Assembly (NCBI RefSeq): GCF_003054245.1
Contig: NZ_QBKR01000017.1
Location: 1-64,000 of the forward strand
Reading direction: 5' to 3'
Source of the DNA: Melghirimyces profundicolus
GTDB taxonomy: Bacteria; Bacillota; Bacilli; Thermoactinomycetales; DSM-45169
Length of the DNA stretch: 64,000 nt
The notes beneath the pieces were generated by a model. That model saw nothing but the letters and a program-made list of their open reading frames with translations. It ran no database searches and was not told where the DNA came from. This document shows positions 16,753 to 26,105 of the stretch, piece after piece; position 1 is the first letter of the stretch; the number at the start of each line of letters is the position of its first letter. Both the position numbers and the translations under genes were made by a program.

Positions 16753-17352
16753 CTTTCCGGCAATTCCTGCCGACAGCACAATCCGAAGCGCTTCATCGAC
16801 AGAAAGATCCAATACCTCCACACGGTCGGCTTCAAACCAGTGAAGATCCCCGGCGAACTGCATGCTTTGCGGAAAGTACACCCCGACATACTCCTTCCCG
16901 TCCGCTGTCCGGAAACGGGGTTCTTTCACGGTGAGGAAGCCGATCCTTTTGGAATCCGCCACGGTGACGAAAACCACCGTGTCAAAGGATGTTTTGTCCC
17001 CAAAAAAGGAATGCATGGTGTCCTTCAAGGTTCCATACACTCCCTTGACCAGCGGAATCCGGCTGATCACGGCCTCCATCCCGTCAATCAATTTTTTCAC
17101 CGCAAACCAGCGGGCGAACATTCCGGTCAGTGTCACCACTGCCAGGATCAGAAGAATGCCGGCACCGGGAAGCTCCATCAGATCCGAAAGCCACGGGAGC
17201 CCCGACGATCGTTCCGGAAGCCAGCCGACCCCCCAGTCGTTGACCAGTCGGTAGAAGTATTGCAACAGATAAAGCGTGCCCGCCAGAGGAAGAATCACCA
17301 GCAATCCGTTGAAAAAGTACAGAGTCAAACGTTTCAGGATCCGTCGACCCAT
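16750..17352 (-). CDS. DUF502-family membrane protein
   Basis: A 200-aa protein with two N-terminal membrane segments (about 10-35 and 60-85), each rich in Leu/Ile/Val, and a C-terminal soluble domain. The sequence GVYGTLKDTMHSFFG and the block VYFPQSMQF follow the DUF502 pattern. The biochemical role is unknown. It begins 17 bases after the stop of the class B PBP gene on the same strand (GGTCGGGAG ribosome binding site), so the two are very likely co-transcribed, which hints at a cell-envelope role (inference). Confidence 0.85.
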   Translation of the reverse strand: MGRRILKRLTLYFFNGLLVILPLAGTLYLLQYFYRLVNDWGVGWLPERSSGLPWLSDLMELPGAGILLILAVVTLTGMFARWFAVKKLIDGMEAVISRIPLVKGVYGTLKDTMHSFFGDKTSFDTVVFVTVADSKRIGFLTVKEPRFRTADGKEYVGVYFPQSMQFAGDLHWFEADRVEVLDLSVDEALRIVLSAGIAGK

Positions 17353-17369
17353 GATCTCCCGACCTTTCG

Positions 17370-19364
17370 TTATTTTTCCATAAATTCCCGGTAATATAAA
17401 CGGATCATTTTTTCGGCGATGGGTCCGGCGGCGATCCCCCCGTACCCTCCTTCGGGAACGACGACCGCAACGGCGATTTTGGGATCATCCGCAGGTGCGA
17501 AAGCGATAAAAACGGAATTTTCCACCCGCCCCCGTCCGGGAATGTCCTGTTCGGAGGTCCCGGTCTTGGCCGCCACCTTGAAGGGGAGATCTTGAAACAG
17601 CCGGGAAGCTGTTCCCCCGGGTTGGGTCACTTTCACCATGCCGGACTTGACGGTCTGAAAGTGTCGGGGATCGATTTTGGAACGGTTGAGTACTTTCGGC
17701 TTGAACGTTTTGACCGTTTTCCCTTCGTGGGTTTTGACGGCTTCCGCCAACACGGGTTTCATCCGTTTTCCCTCGTTGGCCAGGGTGGCCGTATACTGAG
17801 CCAGTTGCATCACGGTGTAGCGCTGCGCCTGCCCGAAAGAACCAAGCACCATGGCCCCCATCGGGGAAAAGTGATCGGCGATGGACAGGTAGTCTTCCGT
17901 TCCGTCCTGTTCCCCTTTTAACGGCACTTCTGTCGGGACACCCAATCCGAATTGATGGGTGTAATCCTTAAACTGCCCGACACTCTTCTTCCCTTCTTTC
18001 CGGTACCACCGGCTTCCGGTCCAAGCAAAAAAGGTGTTGGCCGATTTTTGAATGGCTTTTTCCACGTTCATGACCCCATAGTTGTGATTCCCTGAGTTCC
18101 GCACCGGAGGGGTGGCCGGAGCGTAATAATACGTTCCCGGATCCCGAAACAGGGTATGGGGGCCGATCAGTCCTTCGTTGAGGGCCATCAGGGACATCAT
18201 CGGTTTGAAGGTGGAGCCGGGAGGGAGAACGGAAAGGGGATGCCGTTGGTACTCCTTCCCGGGGTTGTCCGCATAACGGGCATCGTATGGAGCTTCCCGG
18301 ATCGTCCCGTTTCGGATGGTATAGGTCAAATGTTCATAATCTTTGGCAGTGACCGCGCCGTTCCAAATATTGGGGTCATAATCCGGATAGCTGACCATGG
18401 TTCGGATTTTCCCCGTCTTGACTTCCATCGCCACGGCGTAGGCATTCCGGGCATAAGGGGCTCGATGGCGGCCCGGGGCCTGGGTTCTCAGCCATTGAAG
18501 CTGTTGCTCGATGAATTCTTCCGTTTCCAATTGCATTTTCTTATCCAGAGTGAGGACGAGGTCGTTTCCAGGGCGTGGGTTAACCTCCTTGATCACCTCC
18601 ACCGGCTTGCCCGTGGAATTGACCCGGACCACTTTGTAACCGTGATGACCGCGCAGCTCGTCCTGGAAACTGTACTCGACCCCGTCCATCCCCACCTGCT
18701 CCCAGTCAAGATAACCGTCGTCGTCGGGTTCCTTCTGCGCTTTTTTGTATTTCTCCAGGGACGCTTTCGCCCCGGCGAAGGGACGAACATAACCGATGGT
18801 CTGCACGGCGAACGTGTCTTCCCGGTAATCCCGGATGGGTTCGAGAAAAACATTGACCCCTTTATAGTCGGAAGGATGCTCCGACAGCTCCACCACTTCC
18901 TCTTCCGTCAACCGGTCCTTGATCTTTTTGGGATAATAGGGAGGTTGTTTTCGGGGAACGGTTTTCCCCTTGACATCCAATCCCACGTCCATCTTTTCCA
19001 ACACTTTTTTTACGGGCATATCCAGCGCACGGGCCAAGTTTTTGGCCGTTTTCAGTTTGGCTTCCGGTTTATCATCGGTTTCCAGGTAAATGGCGGCGAA
19101 AAGGGACTCATTTCCCACCAGAAGCTTTCCGTCCGTGTCATAAATCCGCCCCCGCGGAGCAACGACGGGAATTTGTTTATAGTTGTTTTCTTTTGCCAGC
19201 TTCTGAAATTTTTCCCCTCCGCCCAGTTGCACCCAGGACAGGCGCAAAATCAGAGCCACAAACAATAAAAAAACGATCAGCCACAAAATGTGCAGCCGGT
19301 TGAAGTTCATTTCCCTGTGTCCGACGGTACGCGGTTTGGGTCTGATCATCTCTTTCGAATTCAA
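17370..19364 (-). CDS. Class B penicillin-binding protein (PBP2/MrdA-like transpeptidase)
   Basis: This monofunctional D,D-transpeptidase (664 aa) cross-links peptidoglycan, probably in cell elongation. A membrane anchor lies at 24-44, followed by the dimerisation domain with RGRIYDTDGK (71-80). The transpeptidase motifs are STFK (Ser384), SAN (441-443) and KTGTS (Lys600). The start is uncertain: the TTG at 19364 abuts AGAGAGG, while the in-frame ATG at 19349 has normal sequence but a weak site. Followed by DUF502 within 17 bases. Confidence 0.94.
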   Translation of the reverse strand: MNSKEMIRPKPRTVGHREMNFNRLHILWLIVFLLFVALILRLSWVQLGGGEKFQKLAKENNYKQIPVVAPRGRIYDTDGKLLVGNESLFAAIYLETDDKPEAKLKTAKNLARALDMPVKKVLEKMDVGLDVKGKTVPRKQPPYYPKKIKDRLTEEEVVELSEHPSDYKGVNVFLEPIRDYREDTFAVQTIGYVRPFAGAKASLEKYKKAQKEPDDDGYLDWEQVGMDGVEYSFQDELRGHHGYKVVRVNSTGKPVEVIKEVNPRPGNDLVLTLDKKMQLETEEFIEQQLQWLRTQAPGRHRAPYARNAYAVAMEVKTGKIRTMVSYPDYDPNIWNGAVTAKDYEHLTYTIRNGTIREAPYDARYADNPGKEYQRHPLSVLPPGSTFKPMMSLMALNEGLIGPHTLFRDPGTYYYAPATPPVRNSGNHNYGVMNVEKAIQKSANTFFAWTGSRWYRKEGKKSVGQFKDYTHQFGLGVPTEVPLKGEQDGTEDYLSIADHFSPMGAMVLGSFGQAQRYTVMQLAQYTATLANEGKRMKPVLAEAVKTHEGKTVKTFKPKVLNRSKIDPRHFQTVKSGMVKVTQPGGTASRLFQDLPFKVAAKTGTSEQDIPGRGRVENSVFIAFAPADDPKIAVAVVVPEGGYGGIAAGPIAEKMIRLYYREFMEK

Positions 19365-19548
19365 CCTCTCTGTCCACAGCGATTGGCAATTTAAAGTTTA
19401 ACACAAAGGGATCGGTTTGTGGCCGTGAAGGTCCGGGGTCGATTTTCTGACAAATGCCTTTTCCGCCGATGGGCAACGGCTGTGACCGTCTCCTTCTATG
19501 AAACATAACTTGCTCATAGATATAAATTCATAGACAGGAGACATTTAC

Positions 19549-20844
19549 ATGACCCAAACCCAATATCAATGGATCCGCAAACACGGACGAAGGATGGATT
19601 CCGACCTCCGGAGCTCGGTGATTCAACGTTTGCAGATCCTTCGCTACCTTCCGTGTATACTTCACCCTGCCACCGTGGCTCTCATGAGCCGGTTGACCCG
19701 CGTCCCCGTTCTCGTGCAGATCGACCGGGAAACCGGCATAAGCAGCCAATTTGAGAGGACACTCTTCAGCCTTTATTCTCCCGTGGATTATTTCAGCAGC
19801 ATCCATACCTTCCGCATGAACCTCAGTCTGAACCAGCTCCATCGGATGATGACGCTTCCCGAGGTGAAAAGGGTCTTTCTGGACCGGAAGGTCTACACCC
19901 TTCTGGACACGGCGAGCCCGACAGTCAACGCCCCACTGGGCTGGTCCTATGAAAACCGCGGAGAAGGGGCCGGGATCGCCGTAATCGACACGGGGATCCA
20001 CCCCCATCCCGATCTGACGAAACCGGAACTCCGGATCATCGCTTTCAAGGATTTCATCAAAGGAAAAACGAAACCTTACGACGATAACGGCCACGGAACC
20101 CATTGCGCGGGAGATGCGGCAGGAAACGGTTACTCTTCACAGGGGAAATACAAAGGCCCCGCCCCCGGGGCGAAATTGATCGGTGTGAAAGTTTTGGGCA
20201 AGACCGGTTCCGGAAATCTTTCCGATGTGATCGCTGGGATTGAATGGTGTATTCTTCACCGCAAAAAATACAACATCCGGGTGATCTCCCTTTCCCTCGG
20301 AAGCCGAACCCAGGTTTCCTATCGGGATGACCCGGTTTCACAGGCAGTGGAAAAGGCGTGGGAGCAGGGAATCACCGTCGTGGCAGCAGCCGGAAACGAC
20401 GGCCCCGAAGCCGGGACCGTGGCCAGCCCGGGTATCCACCCCCGCATCATCACCGTGGGCGCTTCCGACGATAAAAACTCCGATGAAATCCGGGATGATG
20501 GGGCAGCTTCTTTTTCCAGCCGGGGACCCACCCCCGACGGGATCACAAAACCGGATATCCTGGCTCCTGGTGTCAATATCACCTCTCTTCGAGTCGCTTA
20601 CTCCTATATTGACAAAATCTCCCCCGATAGTCGCGTGGACCGGCATTACACCACCCTTTCCGGCACCTCCATGTCCACTCCGATCGTTGCCGGATTGGCA
20701 GCGGTGCTGCTGACCCGTCATCCGGAATGGTCACCGGATCAGGTGAAAGAAACCCTGATTCGTTCGGGCCGGGATCTGGGTCTTCCCCCGAACACCCAGG
20801 GTGCGGGACTGGTCCGGGAGGACGATCACTGGTTTAAGGAATGA
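19549..20844 (+). CDS. S8-family serine protease, AprX-like intracellular subtilase
   Basis: A subtilisin-type protease (431 aa) with a complete triad: Asp147 in AVIDTGIHPHPDL, His182 in NGHGTHCAG and Ser374 in GTSMSTPIVAG. There is no signal peptide; the first 120 residues resemble a long N-terminal extension of the AprX type, so an intracellular enzyme is likely. The ATG at 19549 has AGGAGA, and a TATAAA lies about 25 bases upstream. It ends 11 bases inside the convergent second subtilase gene. Confidence 0.93.
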   Translation: MTQTQYQWIRKHGRRMDSDLRSSVIQRLQILRYLPCILHPATVALMSRLTRVPVLVQIDRETGISSQFERTLFSLYSPVDYFSSIHTFRMNLSLNQLHRMMTLPEVKRVFLDRKVYTLLDTASPTVNAPLGWSYENRGEGAGIAVIDTGIHPHPDLTKPELRIIAFKDFIKGKTKPYDDNGHGTHCAGDAAGNGYSSQGKYKGPAPGAKLIGVKVLGKTGSGNLSDVIAGIEWCILHRKKYNIRVISLSLGSRTQVSYRDDPVSQAVEKAWEQGITVVAAAGNDGPEAGTVASPGIHPRIITVGASDDKNSDEIRDDGAASFSSRGPTPDGITKPDILAPGVNITSLRVAYSYIDKISPDSRVDRHYTTLSGTSMSTPIVAGLAAVLLTRHPEWSPDQVKETLIRSGRDLGLPPNTQGAGLVREDDHWFKE

Positions 20845-21973
20845 ACCGACCCATGGAGCGTGCCAGGAGCTGGACCGATTGAAAAGCGTTCAGTTTCCCG
20901 TACTGCGGGTGGGTTTGAATCGGCCGGGCGGAATGGATCAACAGATCCCTCACTTGAGCCGGGGTCAAATTCTTTCTGAGATACAAGAGAAGCGCCACCG
21001 TCCCGCTCACATGGGGAACCGCCATCGAAGTTCCGCTCATCACCCGGGTGGTCCCGTTCAGCCATGCGGAAGAAATTTTATCCCCCGGAGCGGCCAGATC
21101 CACTCCCTCTCCCGTATTGCTGAAAGCCGACAACTTTCCATCCTTCGAGACTGAGGTCACGCCAATCGTCTCTTCATAACGGGCCGGATAATCCACCGTT
21201 CCCGAGATTCCCTGATTGCCTGCCGCAGCCACCAGCATAATCCCTTTCCGATGGGCCGTCTGGATCGCCTGACGCAATGAATCGCTCACTTTCGACATTC
21301 CAAAGCTCATGTTGACGATATCCATGTCATTTTCGATGCACCAATTGATCGCGCTTAACAGATCAGAGAGGTTGGCACTTCCTTTTCGATTGAATGCTTT
21401 GACCGCATAAATCCGAACCCGCGGAGCGACTCCCACCACATTCAGCTCCGTGGCGCGACCGGCGATGGTCCCCGCCACATGGGTGCCGTGTCCGTTGTAA
21501 TCATAAGGAGTGAACATGGGTGACAGGATGTTGACCCCTCCGGCGTAGTTTTTTTGAATGGACGGGTGGTCGTTTGCGATTCCGGTGTCGACCACCGCCA
21601 CTTTGATCCCCCGCCCTTTGGTGTACGGCCAGACCTTATACGCTTCCACTTCCCGGATTCCCCAAGGAAGTGGGTCCGTCGTTTTCTCTTTGATTTCCCC
21701 TGCGTAAGGGTCGGTGATGGTCACCCTGGAATCAAACTCCCAGTGGGCTACATCCGGATGTCCTTCCAGACTGCGGGGGCCTTCTTTCCCCGCGAATTCG
21801 CCGATAATGATACCCAATTGGGGAAGGATCCGCACGGGACGGCCGCCCGCCCGATTCATCTCCCGGATGCAGCTTTTGGGATTGTGGAAGTGCCGTAAAT
21901 AAAAAATTTTACGAATTCTCTTCGGCTTCCGCTTCATGGGCTCCGGTCCCTGAAACCATTCCGGCTTCGGCAT
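20834..21973 (-). CDS. S8-family serine protease (subtilase)
   Basis: A second subtilisin-like protease (379 aa), convergent with the first. The triad appears as Asp in VVDTGIANDHP, His in NGHGTHVAG and Ser in GTSMAVPHVSG. The N-terminus (MPKPEWFQGP...) is basic and lacks a signal peptide; residues 25-75 look like an inhibitor-I9-type propeptide. The ATG at 21973 is preceded by GAGAAGGAG; the frame to 21997 begins with a GTG without a site. The two enzymes are clearly different paralogues, not a recent duplication. Confidence 0.93.
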   Translation of the reverse strand: MPKPEWFQGPEPMKRKPKRIRKIFYLRHFHNPKSCIREMNRAGGRPVRILPQLGIIIGEFAGKEGPRSLEGHPDVAHWEFDSRVTITDPYAGEIKEKTTDPLPWGIREVEAYKVWPYTKGRGIKVAVVDTGIANDHPSIQKNYAGGVNILSPMFTPYDYNGHGTHVAGTIAGRATELNVVGVAPRVRIYAVKAFNRKGSANLSDLLSAINWCIENDMDIVNMSFGMSKVSDSLRQAIQTAHRKGIMLVAAAGNQGISGTVDYPARYEETIGVTSVSKDGKLSAFSNTGEGVDLAAPGDKISSAWLNGTTRVMSGTSMAVPHVSGTVALLLYLRKNLTPAQVRDLLIHSARPIQTHPQYGKLNAFQSVQLLARSMGRFIP

Positions 21974-22059
21974 CTGCGCTTCACTCCTTCTCCTCACTAA
22001 TAAGCTCCCCGTTGAATAGGATGGGAAAGCGACTCAACCACCCGAGGAGTGTGGTATGG

Positions 22060-22521
22060 ATGAAACCGCCCAAGCTGTACACCAACCGCCGGAGTCCAAG
22101 CAGAAACCAACGCTCGCCGCGGCCGGCCGCCTCTTCCCGGAATCAAACGGAGGAATCATCCATTTCCGGACGGATGGAGGAAATCCGGAATCTCTCCAGG
22201 GAGATTACCGCCGCCACCTCAAAAATGGAACAGTGGCTCGCGGCCATGACCAATCTGAGTTACGCTCTGGAAGATAAAAACGTACTGCAGGATTTCATCG
22301 CCAACTTATCCAAGATGCAACTGAAAACTCCCTCAGGAAGCAAAGCCGAATCCTCAAAACCACCGGCCTCAGCCCCCAGTAAAGGAAAAGAAGAATCGAC
22401 TTCGAACCCCAGTCCCTTTTCCAAAGATGGAGACAGCCTCTATGATTTGATCAATGCCCCGGGGATGGAGAAGATCGTGGACAAAGTGATGAAAAACAGA
22501 AGAGGAAGAAAGAAACCGTAG
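22060..22521 (+). CDS. Hypothetical basic protein
   Basis: The protein (153 aa) has a basic, Ser/Arg/Pro-rich N-terminal third, a helical middle (about 35-85, EEIRNLSREITAATSKMEQW) and a Ser/Lys-rich linker, and it ends with a short block SLYDLINAPGMEKIVDKVM and a basic tail (NRRGRKKP). The ATG at 22060 follows GAGGAG. I recognise no family. Its composition and its place near spore genes suggest a spore or nucleoid-associated role, which is speculation. Confidence 0.65.
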   Translation: MKPPKLYTNRRSPSRNQRSPRPAASSRNQTEESSISGRMEEIRNLSREITAATSKMEQWLAAMTNLSYALEDKNVLQDFIANLSKMQLKTPSGSKAESSKPPASAPSKGKEESTSNPSPFSKDGDSLYDLINAPGMEKIVDKVMKNRRGRKKP

Positions 22522-22564
22522 CAAATTCCGAATAATGGGCTGCCGAAGCAGCCCCACTGCTTTT

Positions 22565-22924
22565 TCAGGACTTCTTTTTTCGAGTGCTTGGCTTCCGTTG
22601 TTCCATCGCACGATCCAACCGTCGATCGATTCGCTCGGCCTGCTCCCGGGGAAGCCAATTCTGGTTCACCAGACTTGACAATGCCTTATCCGTCCTTCCG
22701 GCACCCACCACGAGATCCATGAGTTGCTTCAGCTCCTGATTGGAAAGCGGTGCCCCCGTTAATCGGCGGATGTATTCGAAAAAACCGTCCAACCCGTTGC
22801 GGTTGTAGCTGTTCTTGGCGTTTTTCAGGATGTCGTCCATCATTTTGTCATTGACCACGTTTTGACCCACCATCTGGTTGACCAGATCAGCAAAATCTTT
22901 CTTGGACGGACCGGTTGCTGTCAT
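22565..22924 (-). CDS. Hypothetical helical protein
   Basis: This 119-aa, mostly alpha-helical soluble protein begins MTATGPSKKDF and ends in a Lys-rich tail (RKKKS). It contains a segment NKNAK-like and LSNQELKQLMDLV that may be a small helical bundle. The ATG at 22924 is supported by CAGGGAGGG; the longer frame to 23143 runs through a terminator and is rejected. It converges on the gene at 22060. No family is recognised. Confidence 0.65.
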   Translation of the reverse strand: MTATGPSKKDFADLVNQMVGQNVVNDKMMDDILKNAKNSYNRNGLDGFFEYIRRLTGAPLSNQELKQLMDLVVGAGRTDKALSSLVNQNWLPREQAERIDRRLDRAMEQRKPSTRKKKS

Positions 22925-23045
22925 GGTTAAGAGCCCTCCCTGTAGCTCGGCCTGTGAATCCAGCCTTTCACCATAGATGTATGTAAATCGCCCGGAGTTG
23001 CACATGACAAACACCCACCGTCCGGGAAAACAGGCCGACGCCCAC

Positions 23046-23081
23046 CAAAAAAAAAAGCCGCCCATTCGGGGCGGCTTTTTG
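23046..23081 (-). terminator. Terminator of the zwf-cyclase transcription unit
   Basis: GCCGCCC/GGGCGGC with the loop region ATTCG, flanked by A and T runs on both sides, so it works in either direction. It lies about 40 bases past the stop at 23118. Confidence 0.9.
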
Positions 23082-23117
23082 CATCGGAAAGGTCTGGTTC
23101 CGAAGATGGTTCTCACT

Positions 23118-23759
23118 TTAATCCGCGACGGACAATCCCTCAAAAAGCAGAACCCGGGCGGGGGCAGCTTCTGTATCTCTCAGCTTGATGGGTACCGCTG
23201 TCAGGAAATACTCCCCCACCGGCACATCTTTCAAGCGGAGGCCTTCCACAATGAGAATCCCGGCACGGAACAAGGTTTTGTGAGTGGGGTGACCAGGCTG
23301 ACCCCGTTCGATGCCGAGAGCGTCAATCCCGACTCCCCGGACACCGATGGAAGTGAGATACTCCGCACCGTCTTGGCTAAGAAAAACAAACTCAAAATCA
23401 AAATCTTCCCTGTCAGAGTTCCGGGTTTTCAGGAGAACAAAATCCCCTTCCCGAATCCCCACACCTTCCAGATCCGCACGTCCGATCCCGCCCGTTACAT
23501 GAGTCAGATCCAGCAAACGGCAGGGGCCCGTCAGTTTTTCGATCTCAAGCGTCTTCATGGTTCCTCCGTCAGGCAACATATGAAGAGGAGCATCCACATG
23601 AGTGCCCGTGTGGACATCCAAATGAATGCGGGACTCCCGGGCGGGACTGGTATCAAAGTCCTGAATCACTTCGATCTCCGGCTTTTTCTCAGCTTTATTC
23701 TTGTAGACCGCCATCTCTTCATGAATCGTCATGGAGACATCATAAACTTTGTAACCCAT
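23118..23759 (-). CDS. Cyclase-family protein (kynurenine formamidase-like metal hydrolase)
   Basis: A 213-aa member of the cyclase superfamily (PF04199-type). The metal-binding signature is HLDVHTGTHVDAPLHM at about 50-65. Family members hydrolyse N-formylkynurenine or related amides and lactones; the substrate here is open. Its ATG (23757-23759) overlaps the TAA of zwf (TAATG), so translation is coupled to glucose-6-phosphate dehydrogenase. A lactone substrate would fit that neighbour, since zwf makes 6-phosphogluconolactone, but this is inference only. No kynurenine-pathway genes are nearby. Confidence 0.85.
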   Translation of the reverse strand: MGYKVYDVSMTIHEEMAVYKNKAEKKPEIEVIQDFDTSPARESRIHLDVHTGTHVDAPLHMLPDGGTMKTLEIEKLTGPCRLLDLTHVTGGIGRADLEGVGIREGDFVLLKTRNSDREDFDFEFVFLSQDGAEYLTSIGVRGVGIDALGIERGQPGHPTHKTLFRAGILIVEGLRLKDVPVGEYFLTAVPIKLRDTEAAPARVLLFEGLSVAD

Positions 23760-25312
23760 TAAGATTTCCCCTTCCCCTCTTCGGTTATTTGGTTCCCCCT
23801 CACCACGGAGGTTGAAAGTCCGGAAGAGTGCCACCGGTAACCATCCCTCGCTAAAAGCGCATCGGCCTCCTTGGGACCGGTGGTGCCGGCCTCGTAAAAA
23901 CAGAGCGTGGAATCGGTCTGTTGATCCCAGGCTTTGCGGATGGGGTCGACAAATTTCCAAGCAAGGGAGACTTCATCCCAGTGGGTGAAATACGTGCGGT
24001 CCCCCTCCACCGCATCCCGAAGCAAACTTTCATACGCCTCCGGGGAACTTTCTTCACAATCATGACAGAAATCCATCGCGATGGGAACGACTTCGTTTTC
24101 CGCACCCGGTTTCTTTGCGTTGATTTGAAGGGAAAGACCCTCTTCCGGATTGATCTTGATCACCAGGAGATTGGGATCCAGGTTGTTGTCTTTGTTGAAA
24201 TAGAGTTGACCGGGAACGCCTTTGAACTGAATGACCACTTCCGTGGTTTTTTGGTTCATCCGTTTGCCGGTTCGTATGTAAAAAGGAACACCGGACCAGC
24301 GGAAGTTGTCGATGTACAACCTGCCGGCAACGAAGGTTTCATTGTGAGACCCCTCACGCACCCCGTCTTCCTCCCGATAGCCCAAGACCGGCTTTCCATT
24401 CTGGAACCCTCCGGTGTACTGTCCACGGACCATGTTGCGGTTGACCTCTTCTTCTTTCCAACGCCGGAGGGAACGGAGCACTTTGATTTTTTCATCGTGA
24501 ATCGCTTCCGGTTTGAGCCGGCTGGGAGGTTCCATGGCCACCAGCATCACCATTTGAAGGATGTGATTTTGCACCATATCCCTGAGAGCCCCGGCGCCAT
24601 CGTAATAACCCGCCCGGTCCTCCACTCCCACCACTTCACTCGCTGTGATTTGCACATGATCGATATACCGGTTGTTCCACATGTTTTCAAAGAGGGTATT
24701 GGCAAAACGGATCACCTGGATATTCTGCACCATCTCTTTTCCGAGATAATGATCGATCCGGTAGATCTCGTCCTCCTGAAACGTTTCACGAATCCGGTCG
24801 TTCAGTTCTTTGGCGGAGGGATAGTCGTGCCCGAAGGGTTTTTCGATTACCAAACGTTTCCATCCATGGGTCCGGGCCAGCCCGCAGTCCCGCAGGTGGA
24901 AAGAAACCTCCCCGAACAGTCCGGGAGCGATCGCCAGATAGAATAACCGGTTTTCCGGAATCCCGAGCCCCCGTTCCCGGTCCTCCACCCGTTCCTTCAA
25001 TCTGTGGTAACCTTCCCGGTCATGGACATCCAATGAAATGTACTCAAAATGGCGGGAAAAGGCTTCCAGTTCTCCCCTGTGTTCCACCGGCAGCCGAAAA
25101 TGCTTTTCCACCGACTCCATGATGATCTGACGGTAGTCTTCCGTTTCTCTCGGGGACCGCCCCAACCCGATGACCGAAAAACGTTCATGGATTAATCCAT
25201 TGCGGTAAAGTCCGTAGAGGGCGGGGATCAGCTTTCGCCTGGCCAGATCCCCCGCCCCCCCGAACAGAATCATCACGAATGGATCCAACTGGGAGGTTTT
25301 TAAATTTGACAC
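23759..25312 (-). CDS. zwf: Glucose-6-phosphate 1-dehydrogenase
   Basis: The enzyme (517 aa from this start) oxidises glucose-6-phosphate to 6-phosphogluconolactone with NADP+, the entry step of the oxidative pentose phosphate pathway. The nucleotide-binding motif is LFGGAGDLARRKL near the N-terminus. The active-site signature is RIDHYLGKE, and EKPFGHD follows the usual pattern. I prefer a GTG at 25312 behind GGAGTGAAGG, which gives a family-typical length; an ATG at 25381 with a weak site and a TTG at 25405 are alternatives. The stop overlaps the start of the cyclase-like gene. Confidence 0.95.
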   Translation of the reverse strand: MSNLKTSQLDPFVMILFGGAGDLARRKLIPALYGLYRNGLIHERFSVIGLGRSPRETEDYRQIIMESVEKHFRLPVEHRGELEAFSRHFEYISLDVHDREGYHRLKERVEDRERGLGIPENRLFYLAIAPGLFGEVSFHLRDCGLARTHGWKRLVIEKPFGHDYPSAKELNDRIRETFQEDEIYRIDHYLGKEMVQNIQVIRFANTLFENMWNNRYIDHVQITASEVVGVEDRAGYYDGAGALRDMVQNHILQMVMLVAMEPPSRLKPEAIHDEKIKVLRSLRRWKEEEVNRNMVRGQYTGGFQNGKPVLGYREEDGVREGSHNETFVAGRLYIDNFRWSGVPFYIRTGKRMNQKTTEVVIQFKGVPGQLYFNKDNNLDPNLLVIKINPEEGLSLQINAKKPGAENEVVPIAMDFCHDCEESSPEAYESLLRDAVEGDRTYFTHWDEVSLAWKFVDPIRKAWDQQTDSTLCFYEAGTTGPKEADALLARDGYRWHSSGLSTSVVRGNQITEEGKGKS

Positions 25313-25431
25313 CTTGCCTTCACTCCTGTTCCGACCGTTTCTACTGCTCCCCCGGATCGACAGGTCTGCTTTCCCTTTCATTTTTCCCCGAAAGTAAAGA
25401 CTCAATGAGCGGCCGACAGGCCGGGACAGAA

Positions 25432-25466
25432 AAAAGCTGTTGACAGCAAAACCGACGTCAACAGCC
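25432..25466 (-). terminator. Terminator of the gene at 25509
   Basis: A 9-bp perfect stem GCTGTTGAC/GTCAACAGC, followed on the minus strand by a run of six T. Confidence 0.85.
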
Positions 25467-25508
25467 TGTCCATTTTATATATAACACCACGGGTTCCATA
25501 TAAACCTG

Positions 25509-26045
25509 TCATTCACTTTGAAGAGCTTCCTTGAAGCCGGGAGTCACACAGCACCCGTTTCCCTGAAAGTCCGTATCCCGACCCAAGTCCCGAATTTGGT
25601 TCCAAAACTCGACCACACAATCCAGGGGACGGGACACGGGTTCAATGGGTGCCAGAAAAAGGGTGGCCTCCTGTTTGGAACCGTTCCCTTCCGCGTTGAA
25701 AGTCACATAATAAACCGGATAACGAATCACGCCCCGGGAGGGTTCGTCGATATCGAACCGGACCTCATGGCTGCGGTCCAAATGGGAAAAAGGACGGGAA
25801 ATGCGATGGATCTCGCCCTCATCCGACCGGGTGACGACTTCCACCCGGTCCTCCTCTTCGCTGACAGTAATCCTTTCGGCCTGTCCATATACATATACCG
25901 CCTCTTGCTCCATATCCAACAGTCCCGCCAAAAGCGGTCCGTCGTCAGAAAGGGCCTCTTTCAACAAGCGTTTCAGCCAAGGGGCTTTCATCTCCCGGAC
26001 CGAACCTTGAAAGTTGATGATGTTACAGTGGGGGAAAACGCGCAT
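25509..26045 (-). CDS. Hypothetical protein
   Basis: This 178-aa acidic soluble protein has no membrane segment or signal peptide. It looks beta-rich in the middle (about 55-130) and has a short C-terminal Cys pair (NGCCVTPGF). The ATG at 26045 has GAAGGAG upstream. It lies 60 bases downstream of an acyl-CoA synthetase gene on the same strand and is closed by a terminator, so the two may form one transcript. No family is recognised. Confidence 0.65.
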   Translation of the reverse strand: MRVFPHCNIINFQGSVREMKAPWLKRLLKEALSDDGPLLAGLLDMEQEAVYVYGQAERITVSEEEDRVEVVTRSDEGEIHRISRPFSHLDRSHEVRFDIDEPSRGVIRYPVYYVTFNAEGNGSKQEATLFLAPIEPVSRPLDCVVEFWNQIRDLGRDTDFQGNGCCVTPGFKEALQSE

Positions 26046-26105
26046 CTGTCATCCGGCTCCTTCACTTGCGATTCCCTCAGATTATAACCCAGCAGAAGAC
26101 CCGGT

